Part shown: positions 25,461 to 36,691 of the stretch, one piece after another | Layout: each line of letters begins with the position of its first letter | Position numbering within the stretch: position 1 is the first letter of the stretch | NCBI RefSeq assembly: GCF_004210375.1 | Contig: NC_134834.1 | Coordinates: forward strand, 91,206,170 to 91,270,169 | Reading direction: 5' to 3' | DNA from: Tachypleus tridentatus | Lineage: Eukaryota; Arthropoda; Merostomata; Xiphosura; Limulidae | DNA: 64,000 nt | The notes under the pieces: generated by a model | What the model was told of the DNA's origin: nothing | Seen by the model: only the letters and a program-made list of their open reading frames with translations | Database searches by the model: none | Made by a program: the position numbers and the translations under genes

Positions 25461-26049
25461 TGTTAAAGACACTTTGAAATACTTGTAACTACTTCGCCAC
25501 GCTTGTTCTGAACGATTGGCTGCTTTTTTGGTGATTAGCTCTCAACGTAAGTGAAATATCAAGAAATCTTTGAGGCCTAACAATTAATATACGAATAGCA
25601 AAAGCAGACGAGCACTACTACAGCTCGCTTAAAATCATAGTTTTTATAAGGTGATGACATATCTTTGGCAATTCCCTTAAAATACAAAACTGATTCCAGG
25701 ACAATCTTGATCGACTTCTATTGATAAAAGAATACGTGAGACCACTTTGTACTAATTGCATATGTCCAAAATTACCAATTATTTGCATTTCATATAGTAT
25801 GGTTGATCATCGAATACTTGATTTGCACAATAGTAAACTGAGGGAGATCACTGAGATTATTTTGTAGCTCTGATTCACAAAATGTTACAAATTTGAAAAT
25901 CCTCTGATTAGTTTGTTGCAATATGAGTAGCGTGAATATTAAAATTTGTTATTAATTCAACCAAATATAGTTAGCAGCATGCTATAACTATAGCGTGAAG
26001 TTTTGTTTGTTGTTAAATACAATATCATACAATGGACTAACTGTATTAT

Positions 26050-26122
26050 GCCCACCGCAAATATCGAACTCGTATGTTAGAGTTATAAACCCTCATACTT
26101 ACCGCTGAGCCGACTGCGACAT
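26050..26122 (-). repeat. Family-C SINE head
   Basis: Family C defined here: GGCTCAGCGGTATGTCTGCG head, GGGTTTCGATACCCGTGGTG, then GGCAGAGCACAGATAGCCCA and TTGTGTAGCTTTGTGCTTAA. This minus copy keeps CCCACCGCAAATATCGAACT and CATACTTACCGCTGAGCCGA. Confidence 0.75.
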
Positions 26123-26139
26123 ATTAGTTTAAATTAGTT

Positions 26140-26266
26140 CGTGTGTTTGGGTGTTTTTCTTATAGGAAAGCCACATCAAGCTATCTACTGAAGCCACCGA
26201 GGAGACTCAAACCCTTGGTTGTAGCATTGTAACTCCGTAGGCTTACCGCTGTACCAGCGAGGACCA
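26140..26266 (-). repeat. SINE family B
   Basis: Minus-strand copy: TTTTTCTTATAGGAAAGCCA (3' part), CAAACCCTTGGTTGTAGC and GCTTACCGCTGTACCAGCGA (head). Confidence 0.8.
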
Positions 26267-26357
26267 AATTAGTTTGATACTATGCAATAGGAAGTAACAA
26301 ATACAGAAAAATTTGAATATATGAATATTTATTTTCTTTAGACAAATATTCACAATA

Positions 26358-26765
26358 GCCCCCAGCAGCTCAGTGATGATTCTAAGGAGTTATAACACCA
26401 AACGTTTTGTTTCGATACTCGCAATGGTTTGTTTTTTGTTTGTTTGTTTTTAATTTCGCACAAAGTTACAGGAGGGTTATCTGCGCTAGCCGTCCCTAAT
26501 TTATCAGTGTAAGGCTGGAGGAAAGGCAGCTAGTCATCACCACCCACCGCCAACTGTTGAGCTACTCTTTTACCAACGAATAGTGAGATTGACCGTCACA
26601 TTATAACGCTCCCCACGGCTGAAAGGGCAAGCATGTCTGGTGTAACCGGGATTCGAACCCGCAACCCTCGGATTACGAGTCGAACGCCTTATCCCACCTG
26701 GCCATGCCAGGCCTAATTGCAATGGGCATAGTTATTGTGTAACTTCGAGCATAGTAAATAAAAAA
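26358..26765 (+). repeat. Family-C SINE split by a family-A insertion
   Basis: Left part 26358-26427 (GCCCCCAGCAGCTCAGTGAT ... TTTCGATACTCGCAATGG). The right part resumes at 26719-26765 (GCAATGGGCATAGTTATTGT ... AACTTCGAGCATAGT). Removing the insert and one GCATTGG-type duplicate restores a normal family-C layout. Confidence 0.85.
26428..26713 (-). repeat. SINE family A nested in a family-C SINE
   Basis: Bounded by GCAATGG at 26421-26427 and 26719-26725, which is also continuous family-C SINE sequence. The insertion therefore split an older SINE. Confidence 0.93.
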
Positions 26766-28127
26766 ACACTCAAAACAGCATCAGTACATTTACATTGGAG
26801 AGGACTTCAATTGCTCATTGGTCAGAAATAAAATTACTTATTGTTTTCAGAGAGATACAGTGGGATTAACTGAGAATATTTTTTCCCACAAAATTCGTCC
26901 AATGTTTCAACATATGCTGTTAGCAACTGTAAATCCATAATTAAGTTAGGCCACTCTTGTATTATATAGCTGGTTCATTATATTTTTCCGAAACTCTGTA
27001 GATGGATTTTCGATACAGCATAAAAAAAACAAAGAAAACAGTTATTTATTCATATGTCACTTGGGAACGCAGTAGACAGAAAAGAAATTAAAAAAAAAAA
27101 AGATATATATATATATGTATACCTTACCATCCAGCTGTCTGTTTTAATTTTACCAAAGGAAAAGTCTTCTTGCTTACGTATTAATTTAAATACTTTAATC
27201 TTTTTATCTGAAAATATGACGTTACGAAAATTATGATTACTTTTAACTTACTTGCAGATTGTAAGACATTAATTAAATTTTTAGTGTAGAAAACTTGACT
27301 TCGTCTGATGACTTTAATATGAATAAAACACAAACTGCACGTGTTCAACTGTATACTATACTAATATTATTTACTTCCCTACATTATAATAATAAGATCA
27401 ATTCACTTAAAAACATGTCGCGCTTCATCACCAATCTTTGCTTACTGTTTAGCGATATTACAACAAAATGTCTCCTACGACAGGAAATAACAGCTTTTTA
27501 GGCCGAAGCTTTTAAAAAAATTGTATAGGAACTTTTCTCCACTTATTCTAACGATAACATATATCAAGGTATCGACGTTGCCACGACTACCAATCGATTC
27601 GAGAGAAAATTTTCGGAGCTGAGGCCAATATTGGCTCATGAAGTGACAGATGTGAACCGCTTGTTTGTCAGTTTTATTTATTGAGGCTACAAGAAACAAA
27701 AAACTTCGAATGTGCATTATTTCAATACAGTAACGTATGTGAGGTGTAATTATTAGACATTTCCTTTCAGCCTCAAGTCACCAATGCCAAAACTCTAATA
27801 TTAGGAGTAATTCAATAGAATTTAACCAAACTGTCGACAATTGAAACAACAAAAAAACAATGAAAGAAGAACACGAAGTCATAGACCTCCAAGTTCCACA
27901 ATATTACCATGAAGTGTCGTACGCTGCGACACTCTTACAGCGTGAAATTATTAGATTTTTACAAACTTATTTCCACAGACCAATATAGTTATCAATATGA
28001 AATGAATTATTAATTCCTTAAAACACAACTCATCGTTACGAGGTGCTGGAAAAGAAAGAGAGAAGTGAAATAACTTGGTAAAAATTAATGTTCAATTATT
28101 TCAAAACATTTATTTCACCTTTTTTAT
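26766..28127. other. AT-rich spacer; one weak minus-strand ORF
   Basis: A minus-strand ATG at 27717 opens 80 codons (MHIRSFLFLVASINKTDKQA onward, with HFMSQYWPQLRKFS). Composition is fair, but no splice context or family is recognised. Confidence 0.5.
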
Positions 28128-28138
28128 TTTCTCGTGGG

Positions 28139-28416
28139 TTTGTTTGGTTTGGTTTGAATTTCGCACAAAGCTACACGAGGGCTATCTGCGCTAGCCATCC
28201 CTAATTTAGCAGTGTAAGACTAGAGGGAAGGCAGCTAGTCATCACCACCCACCACCAACTCTTGGGCTACTCTTATACCAACAAATAGTGGGATTGACCT
28301 CACATTATGACGCCCCCACAGCTGAAAAGGCGAGCATGTTTGGTATGACGGGGATTTGAACCCTCCACCTTCGAATTACGAGTCGAGTGCCTTAACCACC
28401 AGGCCATGCAAGGCCA
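28139..28416 (-). repeat. SINE family A inserted in the head of a family-B SINE
   Basis: Flanked by TTTCTCGTGGG (28128-28138) and TTTCCCGTGGG (28417-28427), an 11-bp duplication with one mismatch. The right copy is the start of the family-B SINE at 28420. Confidence 0.93.
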
Positions 28417-28419
28417 TTT

Positions 28420-28530
28420 CCCGTGGGACAGCGGTAATTCTATGAAATTAAAACATTAAAATTCGAAGTGCGATTCCCGCGGTGGGCCCATCAGATAGAT
28501 CATTGTCGTTTTGCTCTAGAGTAAACAACT
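28420..28530 (+). repeat. SINE family B, host of a family-A insertion
   Basis: CCCGTGGGACAGCGGTAATT head, GTGCGATTCCCGCGGTGGGC and ATCAGATAGATCATTGTCG. Its first bases are repeated upstream at 28128-28138 by the family-A insertion. Confidence 0.8.
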
Positions 28531-29044
28531 TAATAACATCTGGATTTTTATTACTCCATCTCAAGTGTTTGCTACATATCGCACACTCCCAATTTCAACA
28601 TATCCGTACCTAACATAGAATCGTTGTAAAGAAGGAAGGCACCTTAACAGCACTGCCTGCTGCCTTCACAACTATTCTTAACGAAGTAAATACATTTTGT
28701 TCCTTTTCTGATACAGTGAGTCATAAAAATATTTATTTATTAGCGCAATCATTATCAGACGACAAGTGAACAACCACCTAAAAATTGTAAAAACAAATCT
28801 ACTCTGACATAAACCAAACGAGAAGCAATTGGAATAAAAATATTCTCATATAATTGTTTTAAATTTGTAAGGTCTTGAAAAACCAAGATAATTTAATAAT
28901 TGGCTAATTAAAACGTTGCATACAGTAATAAAAAGCTTAAAAAACAAGATGCAGGAAGATGCCATCTTTTTGGGGCACAATATCGGAAAATGAAAGCAGG
29001 AAATCAGACAGATTTGGAAAACTAAAATAATGTTCTTACGTTTT

Positions 29045-29167
29045 CAGCTAGTACAGCGGTATGTATCCGGATTTACAACGCTAAAATTAGGGGTTCGATT
29101 CCCCTCGGTGGGCTGAGCAGATAGCCCTTTGTGGCTTTGCTATATGAACAACACACACACAAACACA
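29045..29167 (+). repeat. SINE family B, nearly complete
   Basis: CAGCTAGTACAGCGGTATGT, GGGGTTCGATTCCCCTCGGT and GTGGCTTTGCTATATGAACA with a CACACA tail. It is one of the best-preserved family-B copies. Confidence 0.9.
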
Positions 29168-29636
29168 CGCCATTGGATTACAGCAAAAACCACCTGGTGT
29201 TAAAAATAAGTGAAAGTGCCTGTGCTTCAATGCTATGCTGTCTCGGAAATTGAAGAAACGACTTCTAATGACAAAAAGAAAGAAGATATATATATCTACA
29301 TATACACATGTGATTAGGTATGTGTAGTTGATTTCGTGATCAAGCTAAATAGTTGAATGTGAAGGTTGTTGGTCAAACTGCAGATATTTGACTTTCACAA
29401 AACAACATACAATTTATTACGTACGACGACTTTTCATTACAGTAAAAGTACTAAGTCAAGTAATGGATTTATTAGTTGCTAAAACACATATCAGTGTTCT
29501 CTTTCATGCGACCAAATGCTCAGTGCAAGCAACTTTTCACTATTGTTAATAGAAGAAAGGACTGCAATATGTTACCACTTTCAAATTAGCACGACACTCG
29601 GCAGGAAACCTGGAGGTATTTTAACAGTGAAAATAA

Positions 29637-29931
29637 TTACAATCTGAAATAAAAACAAATCAACCAATCGATGCAAAACAAAGAATTAGTAATCTGAACT
29701 TCCAATACATATTGTCTTATTTGTGGAAATCAAAATTACCAATTTTCATGGGAACCGTGAAATCGGGTGATATTTTTACATATTTTACAATCTGATATAA
29801 AAACAAATCAACCAATCTATACAAAACAAAGCATTAATAATCTGAACTTGCAATACATATTGTCTTATTTGTGGAAATCAAAATTACAAATTTTCATGGG
29901 AACCGTGGAATCGGATATTTTATTTTTAATA
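29637..29931. repeat. 148-bp tandem duplication
   Basis: Copy 1 spans 29637-29784 and copy 2 spans 29785-29931. Shared blocks include ACAAATCAACCAATC and TTGTCTTATTTGTGGAAATC. Copies differ at scattered bases and at their ends. It lies directly upstream of the SINE fragment and the 45-bp array. Confidence 0.85.
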
Positions 29932-29967
29932 TTTGGTGTGATAAGGATTCGAACCAGCGAACCATGG
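29932..29967 (-). repeat. Fragment of family-A SINE head abutting the 45-bp array
   Basis: The bases match the minus-strand tRNA-related head of family A (TTTGGTGTGA..AGGATTCGAACC.GCGA). No SINE body lies upstream; the fragment begins directly after a 148-bp duplicated segment. Similarity continues with small gaps into the first array unit (ACCCTCGGATTACGAGTCGA in the SINE against ACCATGGGTTATCGGGGTATC here). This suggests the array grew from it. Confidence 0.65.
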
Positions 29968-32900
29968 GTTATCGGGGTATCAAGTGCTGTAGACAAAATC
30001 TAACTAGACAAGTTCATCTGGGTATCAAGTGCTGCAGACAAAATCTAACTAGACAAGCTTATCTGGGTATCAAGTGCTGCAGACAAAATCTAACTGGACA
30101 AGGTGATCTGGGTATCAAGTGCTGCAGACAAATTCTAACTGGACAAGCTGATCTAGATATCAAGTGCTGCAGACAAAATCTAACTGGAAAAGCTTATCTG
30201 GGTATCAAGTGCTGCAGACAAATTCTAACTGGACAAGCTTATTGGGGTATCAAGTGCTGCAAACAAAATCTAACTAGACAAGCTTATCTGTGTATCATGT
30301 GATGCAGACAAAATCTAAATGGACAAACCTATCGGGGTATCAAGTGCTTCAGACAAAATCTAACTCGACAAGCTTATCTAGGTATCAAGTGCTGCAAACA
30401 AAATCTAACTCGACAAGCTTATTTGGGTATCAAGTGCTGCAGAAAAAATCTAACTCGACAAGCTTATTGGGGTATCAAGTGCTGCAGACAAAATCTAACT
30501 GGACAAGCTTCTCTGAGTATCAAGTGTCGCAGACAAAATCTAACTGGACAAGCTTATCGGGATATCAAGTGCTGCAGACAAAATCTAACCGGACAAGCTT
30601 ATCGGGATATCAAGTGCTGCAGACAAAATCTAACTGGACAAGCTTATAGGGGTATCAAGTGCTGCAGACAAAATCTAACATGAGAAGCTTATCTGGGTAT
30701 CAAGTGCCGCAGACAAAATCTAACATGAGAAGCTAATCGAGGTATCAAGTGCTGCAGACAAAATCTAACATGAGAAGCTAATCGAGGTATCAAGTGCTGC
30801 AGACAAAATCTAACTGGACAAGCTTATCGGGGTATCAAGTGCTGCAGACAAAATCTAACATGAGAAGCTTATCGGGGTATCAAGTGCTGCAGACAAAATC
30901 TAACTGTACAAGCTGATCTGGGTATCAAGTGCCGCAGACAAAATCTAACTGGACAAGCTTATCTGAGTATCAAGTGCCGCAGACAAAATCTAACTGGACA
31001 AGCTTATCTGGGTATCAAGTGCTCCAGACAAAATCTAACTGGACAAGCTTATCTGAGTATCAAGTGCCGCAGACAAAATCTAACTGGACAAGTTTATCGG
31101 GGTATCAAGTGCTGCAGACAAAATCTAACCGGACAAGCTTATCGGGGTATCAAGTGCTGCAAACAAAATCTAACTCGACAAGCCTATCTAGGTATCAAGT
31201 GCTGCAAACAAAATCTAACTCGACAAGCTTATCTGGGTATCAAGTGCCGCAGACAAAATCTAACTGGACAAGCTTATCTGGGTATCAAGTGCTGCAGACA
31301 AAATCTAACTGGACAAGCTTATCGGGATATCAAGTGCTGCAGACAAAATCTAACCGGACAAGCAAGCTTATCGGGATATCAAGTGCTGCAGACAAAATCT
31401 AACTGGACAAGCTTATCTGAGTATCAAGTGCTGCAAACAAAATCTAACTCGACAAGCCTATCTAGGTATCAAGTGCTGCAAACAAAATCTAACTGGACAA
31501 GCTTATCGGGATATCAAGTGCTGCAGACAAAATCTAACCGGACAAGCTTATCGGGATATCAAGTGCTGCAGACAAAATCTAACTGGACAAGCTTATCGGG
31601 GTATCAAGTGCCGCAGACAAAATCTAACATGAGAAGCTTATCGGGATATCAAGTGCTGCAGACAAAATCTAACTGGACAAGCTTATTGGGGTATCAAGTG
31701 CTGCAGACAAAATCTAACATGAGAAGCTTATCGGGGTATCAAGTGCTACAAACAAAATCTAACTATACAAGCTGATCTGGGTATCAAGTGCCGCAGACAA
31801 AATCTAACTGGACAAGCTTATCTGAGTATCAAGTGCTGCAGACAAAATCTAACTGGACAAGCTTATTTGGGTATCAAGTGCTCCAGACAAAATCTAAATC
31901 GACAAGCTTATTGGGGTATCAAGTGCTGCAGACAAAATCTAACTGGAAAAGCTTATCGGAATATCAAGTGCTGCAGACAAAATCTAACTGGACAAGCTGA
32001 TCTAGGTATCAAGTGCTGCAGACAAAATCTAACTGGAAAAGCTTATCTGGGTATCAAGTGCTGCAGACAAATTCTAACTGAAAAAGCTTATTGGGGTATC
32101 AAGTGCTGCAGACAAAATCTAACTAAACAAGCTTATCTGGGTATCAAGTGCTCCAGACAAAATCTAAATGGACAAGCTTATCGGGGTATCAAGTGCTTCA
32201 GACAAAATCTAACTTGACAAACTTATCTGGGTATCAAGTGCTGCAAACAAAATCTAACTCGACAAGCTTATCTGAGTATAAAGTGCTGCAGACAAAATCC
32301 AACCGGACAAGCTTATCTGGGTATCAAGTGCTGCAGACAAAATCTAACCGGACAAGCTTATCTGGGTATCAAGTGCTCCAAACAAAATCTAACTCGGCAA
32401 GCTTATCTAGGTATCAAGTGCTGCAAACAAAATCTAACTCGACAAGCTTATTTGGGTATCAAGTGCTGCAGAAAAAATCTAACTCGACAAGCTTATTGGG
32501 GTATTAAGTGCTGCAGACAAAATCTAACTGGAAAAGCTTATCGGGATATCAAGTGCTGCAGACAAAATCTAACTAGACAACCTTATCTGGGTATCAAGTG
32601 CTGCAGACAAAATCTAACTGGACAAGCTGATCTGGGTATCAAGTGCCGCAGACAAAATCTAACTGGACAAGCTTATCTGAGTATCAAGTGCCGCAGACAA
32701 AATCTAACTGGACAAGCTTATCTGAGTATCAAGTGCCGCAGACAAAATCTAACTGGACAAGCTTATTGGGGTATGAAGTGCTGCAGACAAAATCTAACCG
32801 GACAAGCTTATCTGGGTATCAAGTGCTTCAGACAAAATCTAACTGGAAAAGCTTATCTGAGTATCAAGTGCCGCAGACAAAATCTAATTGGACAAGCTTA

Positions 32901-33540
32901 TTGGGGTATCAATTGCTGCAGACAAAATCTAACCGGACAAACTTATCTGGGTATCAAGTGCTTCAGACAAAATCTAATTGGAAAAGCTTATCTGGGTATG
33001 AAGTGCTGTAAACAAAATCTAACCGGACAAGCTTATCTGGGTATCAAGTGCTACAGACAAAATCTAACTGGACAAGCTTATCTGAGTATCAAGTGCCGCA
33101 GACAAAATCTAACTGGACAAGCTTATTGGGGTATCAAGTGCTGCAGACAAAATCTAACTCGACAAGCTTATTTGGGTATCAAGTGCTGCAGAAAAAATCT
33201 AAATCGACAAGCTTATCGGGATATCAAGTGCTGCAGACAAAATCTAACTAGACAAGCTTATCTGGGTATCATGTGCTGCAGACAAACTCTAACTGGAAAA
33301 GCTTATCTGGGTATGAAGTGCTGCAAACAAAATCTAACTCGACAAGCTTATCTGGGTATCAAGTGCTGCAGACAAAATCTAACTGGACAAGCTTATCTGG
33401 GTATCAAGTGCTGCAAACAAAATCTAACTGGACAAGCTTATCTGAGTATCAAGTGCTGCAGACAAATCTAACTGAAAAAGCTTATCGGGGTATCAATTGC
33501 TGCAGACAAAATCTAACTAGACAAGCTTATCTGGGTATCT
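29968..33540. repeat. 45-bp satellite-like array (~79 units), HindIII/PstI in most units
   Basis: The unit is GGTATCAAGTGCTGCAGACA followed by AAATCTAACTGGACAAGCTTATCTG. Length is held at 45 bp across nearly 3.6 kb, except for a 4-bp AAGC duplication near 31361 and a 1-bp loss near 33457. Most units carry CTGCAG and AAGCTT. Recurring variants (CTGGACAAG, CTCGACAAG, CATGAGAAG, CTGGAAAAG; GCTGC or GCCGC) are shuffled. Blocks such as 30370-30480 reappear at 32410-32500 and 33140-33200, which shows block amplification. Two forward frames lack stops in the consensus (GIKCCRQNLTGQAYL and GYQVLQTKSNWTSLS). The third, and all reverse frames, have a stop in every unit. I regard it as non-coding. Confidence 0.95.
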
Positions 33541-33888
33541 GAGAGATTTCAGGTTGGTCAGAGAAAAGTTTCAGCTCGTTAACAATGCTATTGTTTGGAC
33601 AGAAACTGAAACCTTACTAACGATACTAAGTTCTGCATCTGAAAGAATTATGTTTGAAAGATTAATTATGTTGGAGACATTTAGAGAGAAATTTTACTGT
33701 TATTTCTAGAATTGTGATGTTAATATTGTTTTGTTATTTTTACAGGTGTTTATCACTTTAGGAAGATTTGTGTCTGGTAAAGTATAAAGCGTTTTTAGAT
33801 ATTCATTTCAGATGTTCATTATAAGAAAGAAGTTTATAATACTTTTGGTAGAACGCTTGCTGTTATGATATTTTTTTAACAAAATGTA

Positions 33889-33998
33889 CCCCGCTGGGAG
33901 AGTAGTAAGTCTATGGATTTACCACGCTAAATCAGGGGTTCGTTTCCCTCGGTAAACAAAGCAGATAGCCAGATGTGGCTTTGCTATAAAAAAAACAC
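33889..33998 (+). repeat. SINE family B
   Basis: CCCCGCTGGGAGAGTAGTAA, CAGGGGTTCGTTTCCCTCGG and GATGTGGCTTTGCTATAAAA. It lies 350 bp after the 45-bp array. Confidence 0.88.
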
Positions 33999-34625
33999 TT
34001 ACGCTCTTCACCAGGGAAATGGGAGAGGAAGTGGTTTTGTACTTGGTTTTAGTGGTCTGAGGCTTGTTTTTATTATTACTTTTGTAGAAAGAATACATCA
34101 GTTCTCATTTTAAATTTGATAAGTTCTTCTGGTGAGGTGTATTTAGTTCTGTGTGTTGTAGGGTAGCATGCTGATGGTGTCTGTTGCGTTTCTTGATCAG
34201 TTTTCCAACTTTCTGAAAGAAATATTTTCTCCTGCAGCTCATAGATTTGCAGTGTGGTTCACCTTGGATGTGTCAGAGTCGTCAGATGTGTACATTTGAA
34301 TACAAGGAAGTGGAAGCTGATTTTGAGAGTATAGAAGATCGAACAACAGAAGTATACGAAGAATGAGGGTTGTTGTTGATGGTGGAACTGTATGTTGAAG
34401 GGGAAATGTGTTTTGTATTAAAATTTTCAACTGAACCAAAAGACCTAAGAAGCTGACCATAAGAAAGTGAGTATGTTGTTGTATGGAAAGATTGAAAGAC
34501 AGGAGACAGGAGGACTAGAGTGTGAGATGGTAGTAGCTTTCCATATACGAAAGAATGTAGAGTTTGGATGTAGAAGAATAGAAGAACTGCTATAAATAGC
34601 AAAGTTAGATAATTTGGGTAACTTG
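33999..34625. other. Purine-biased spacer, nothing recognised
   Basis: GGAAGTGGAAGCTGATTTTG and similar runs give overlapping minus-strand frames (34239-34675) of low complexity. A strong donor-like AAAGTGAGTATG occurs at 34463, without an identifiable exon. Confidence 0.5.
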
Positions 34626-34872
34626 GTTTGAATTTTGCGCAAAGCTACACGAAAACTTTTGGCGCGAAAACTCACTACCCCTACTTTAGCAGTGAAATGT
34701 TAGAGGAAAACCAAACTGTCATCACAACCACCCCTGCCAACTCTTGGACTACTCTTTTATCAACGAATAGTTGGATTGACCGTCACATTATAACACCCCA
34801 ACGGCTGGAAAAGCAAGCATGTTTGTTGGAACAAGGATTCAAACCAGTGACCCTCACATTGCATCTGGCCAT
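34626..34872 (-). repeat. SINE family A, strongly diverged
   Basis: GAATTTTGCGCAAAGCTACA end, CCAACTCTTGGACTACTCTT body and CTGGCCATGG head remain, with many changes between. Confidence 0.9.
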
Positions 34873-35320
34873 GGTGAGTCATGGGTGACTTGGAGAAAGA
34901 AGACCAGCTGTGAATATACAGCGAAAGATGACGTATTTGAAGCTTGAAGTTAATTAAAGACATCAGTAAAGATGAGCTGAAGTCCACCACGTGTGAGACA
35001 ATTATTCAGTTTTATTAAGGTTGTGTAATTAATGGACGCAAGCTGAAAATTAAGTTTTCGTAAGCTTTTGGTCAGTTCGTTAAAATATCGATTTTTATTG
35101 CTGAGTTATGTGAGGCTTCACGTGCTTAAATCATCAGGTGAAAAATGTCTGTTCATATTACTATGGATTACACTAGAGATAAGCAGTTTAATGTGGTCTG
35201 AGACTAATGATATGAGTTATAGTGTTTTGAAGTTCTGAAAAACAGTCCTTAGAAGACGTATCGGTCTCTTTCAGGTCATTAGCGCAAACATTATCAGAAA
35301 TTGTGTGAATTTAGGAAGAG

Positions 35321-35616
35321 TTTGTTTGTTTGTTTGTTTGTTTGTTTGTTTTTTGAATTTCGCACAAAGCTATTCGAGGGCTATCTGTGCTAGCCGTCCC
35401 TAATTTAGCAGTGTAAGACTAGAAGGAAGGCAGCTAGTCATCACCACCCACCGCCAACTCTTGGGCTACTCTTTTACCAACGAATAGTGGGATTGACTGT
35501 CACATTATAACGCTCACACGGCTGAAAGGGCGAGCATGTTTGGGTGTGACTGGGATGCGAACCTGCGACCCTCAGATTACGAGTCGCACGCCTTAACCAT
35601 CTGGTCATGCCGCTCC
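35321..35616 (-). repeat. SINE family A, perfect target duplication
   Basis: Flanked by TTTAGGAAGAG at 35310-35320 and 35617-35627. It has a long GTTT tail of about 8 repeats on the left. Confidence 0.96.
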
Positions 35617-36240
35617 TTTAGGAAGAGAAATAATCGTAGCTATGGCACCATTTATTTTAGCTTCACTGATGGATTTTAAAGCGATTGGATGTCCATTAAA
35701 AATGTTAAGTATTCTTGTAGGTACTTGAGCATAGAGTCACCTAAAATATGTATGTTAGGGGATAAATGAATATACTTACCTGAATTTGGTCCATATTCCT
35801 AACTTGGGGATACAATCTTAACGTTAGGAAAAAAATATGTCAAAAAAACAACCAATTTAACACAAAAATACTATACCCTAAAATCCGAGCTCATTTGAAA
35901 GAGGACCTATCGTCTTCTTCACTATGTCTCTGTCATGACAACACCAATAACGTTTGCTTTGATGTAAAAGTCACCTCTTTCGATATTACATTTGCAACTA
36001 AATCTAGGATAAACATGTCTAATAAATTATATCAGTATATATTTATAAATTTGAAATTAGATACCGGTATACTATGGACAGATTACCCTGCTTAAACAAA
36101 TAAACTTTTATTAATAGTCATGTGACAAACGACAAACCTCTTAACAAACTCCTTTTTAAACGAAAATTTCTTTGCAAGAATTTAAAATATTAGCAAAAAT
36201 GTTACATGAAACAGTTTTAGTGCATCGCATCATTTATCAG

Positions 36241-36350
36241 CACAAAGCTACACAATGGGCTATCTGTGCTTTGACCACCACGGGTATCGAATCTCAGATT
36301 TTAGAGTTGTAAGTCCGCAGACATACCGCTGAGCCACTGGGGGGGGGGCG
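36241..36350 (-). repeat. Family-C SINE
   Basis: CACAAAGCTACACAATGGGC, CCACCACGGGTATCGAATCT and CAGACATACCGCTGAGCCAC followed by a run of 10 G. Confidence 0.93.
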
Positions 36351-36479
36351 TATGATAAACAAAAATTATAATTTCTCTGCAGTGAACTCTCAGTTTTAGG
36401 GTTACAAGAAATTTCTAGAAAAACCGACCATTCTCGTACACTCATTTCACCGTGTACGGCCATGTGAGCTTTAATAAAG

Positions 36480-36691
36480 GTGATGTAAATATTGAAATAT
36501 TAAATTAATTTCGGGTTACCTACATAGCCCTATCTTATTAATTTTATTAAACCCGTGTATGTATTATTTCTGACTTAACTCGTTTGTGATGCGAATGTTG
36601 AAATATTTAATTAATTTCGGGTTATCTATATAACAATATTTTACTCACTTCAATAAACCCGTTTGTGAGCGCTATCTAAATTGACTCGTTT
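36480..36691. repeat. 106-bp tandem duplication, diverged
   Basis: Copies 36480-36585 and 36586-36691 share GTGATG, TTAATTTCGGGTTA, CAATAAACCCGT-like words and end ACTCGTTT. Many substitutions indicate an older event. Confidence 0.75.

Noticed and set aside
32452-33471. 339-codon open frame in the 45-bp array
   Set aside because: Begins at TTG, consists only of 15-residue repeats, and a second overlapping forward frame is equally open; repeat artefact.
10049-33540. CRISPR array
   Set aside because: The arrays are head-to-tail repeats without unique spacers, in eukaryotic DNA.
34282-34675. Overlapping minus-strand frames of 73-106 codons
   Set aside because: Low-complexity Ser/Leu/Ile-rich products of purine-biased DNA; several frames open at once.
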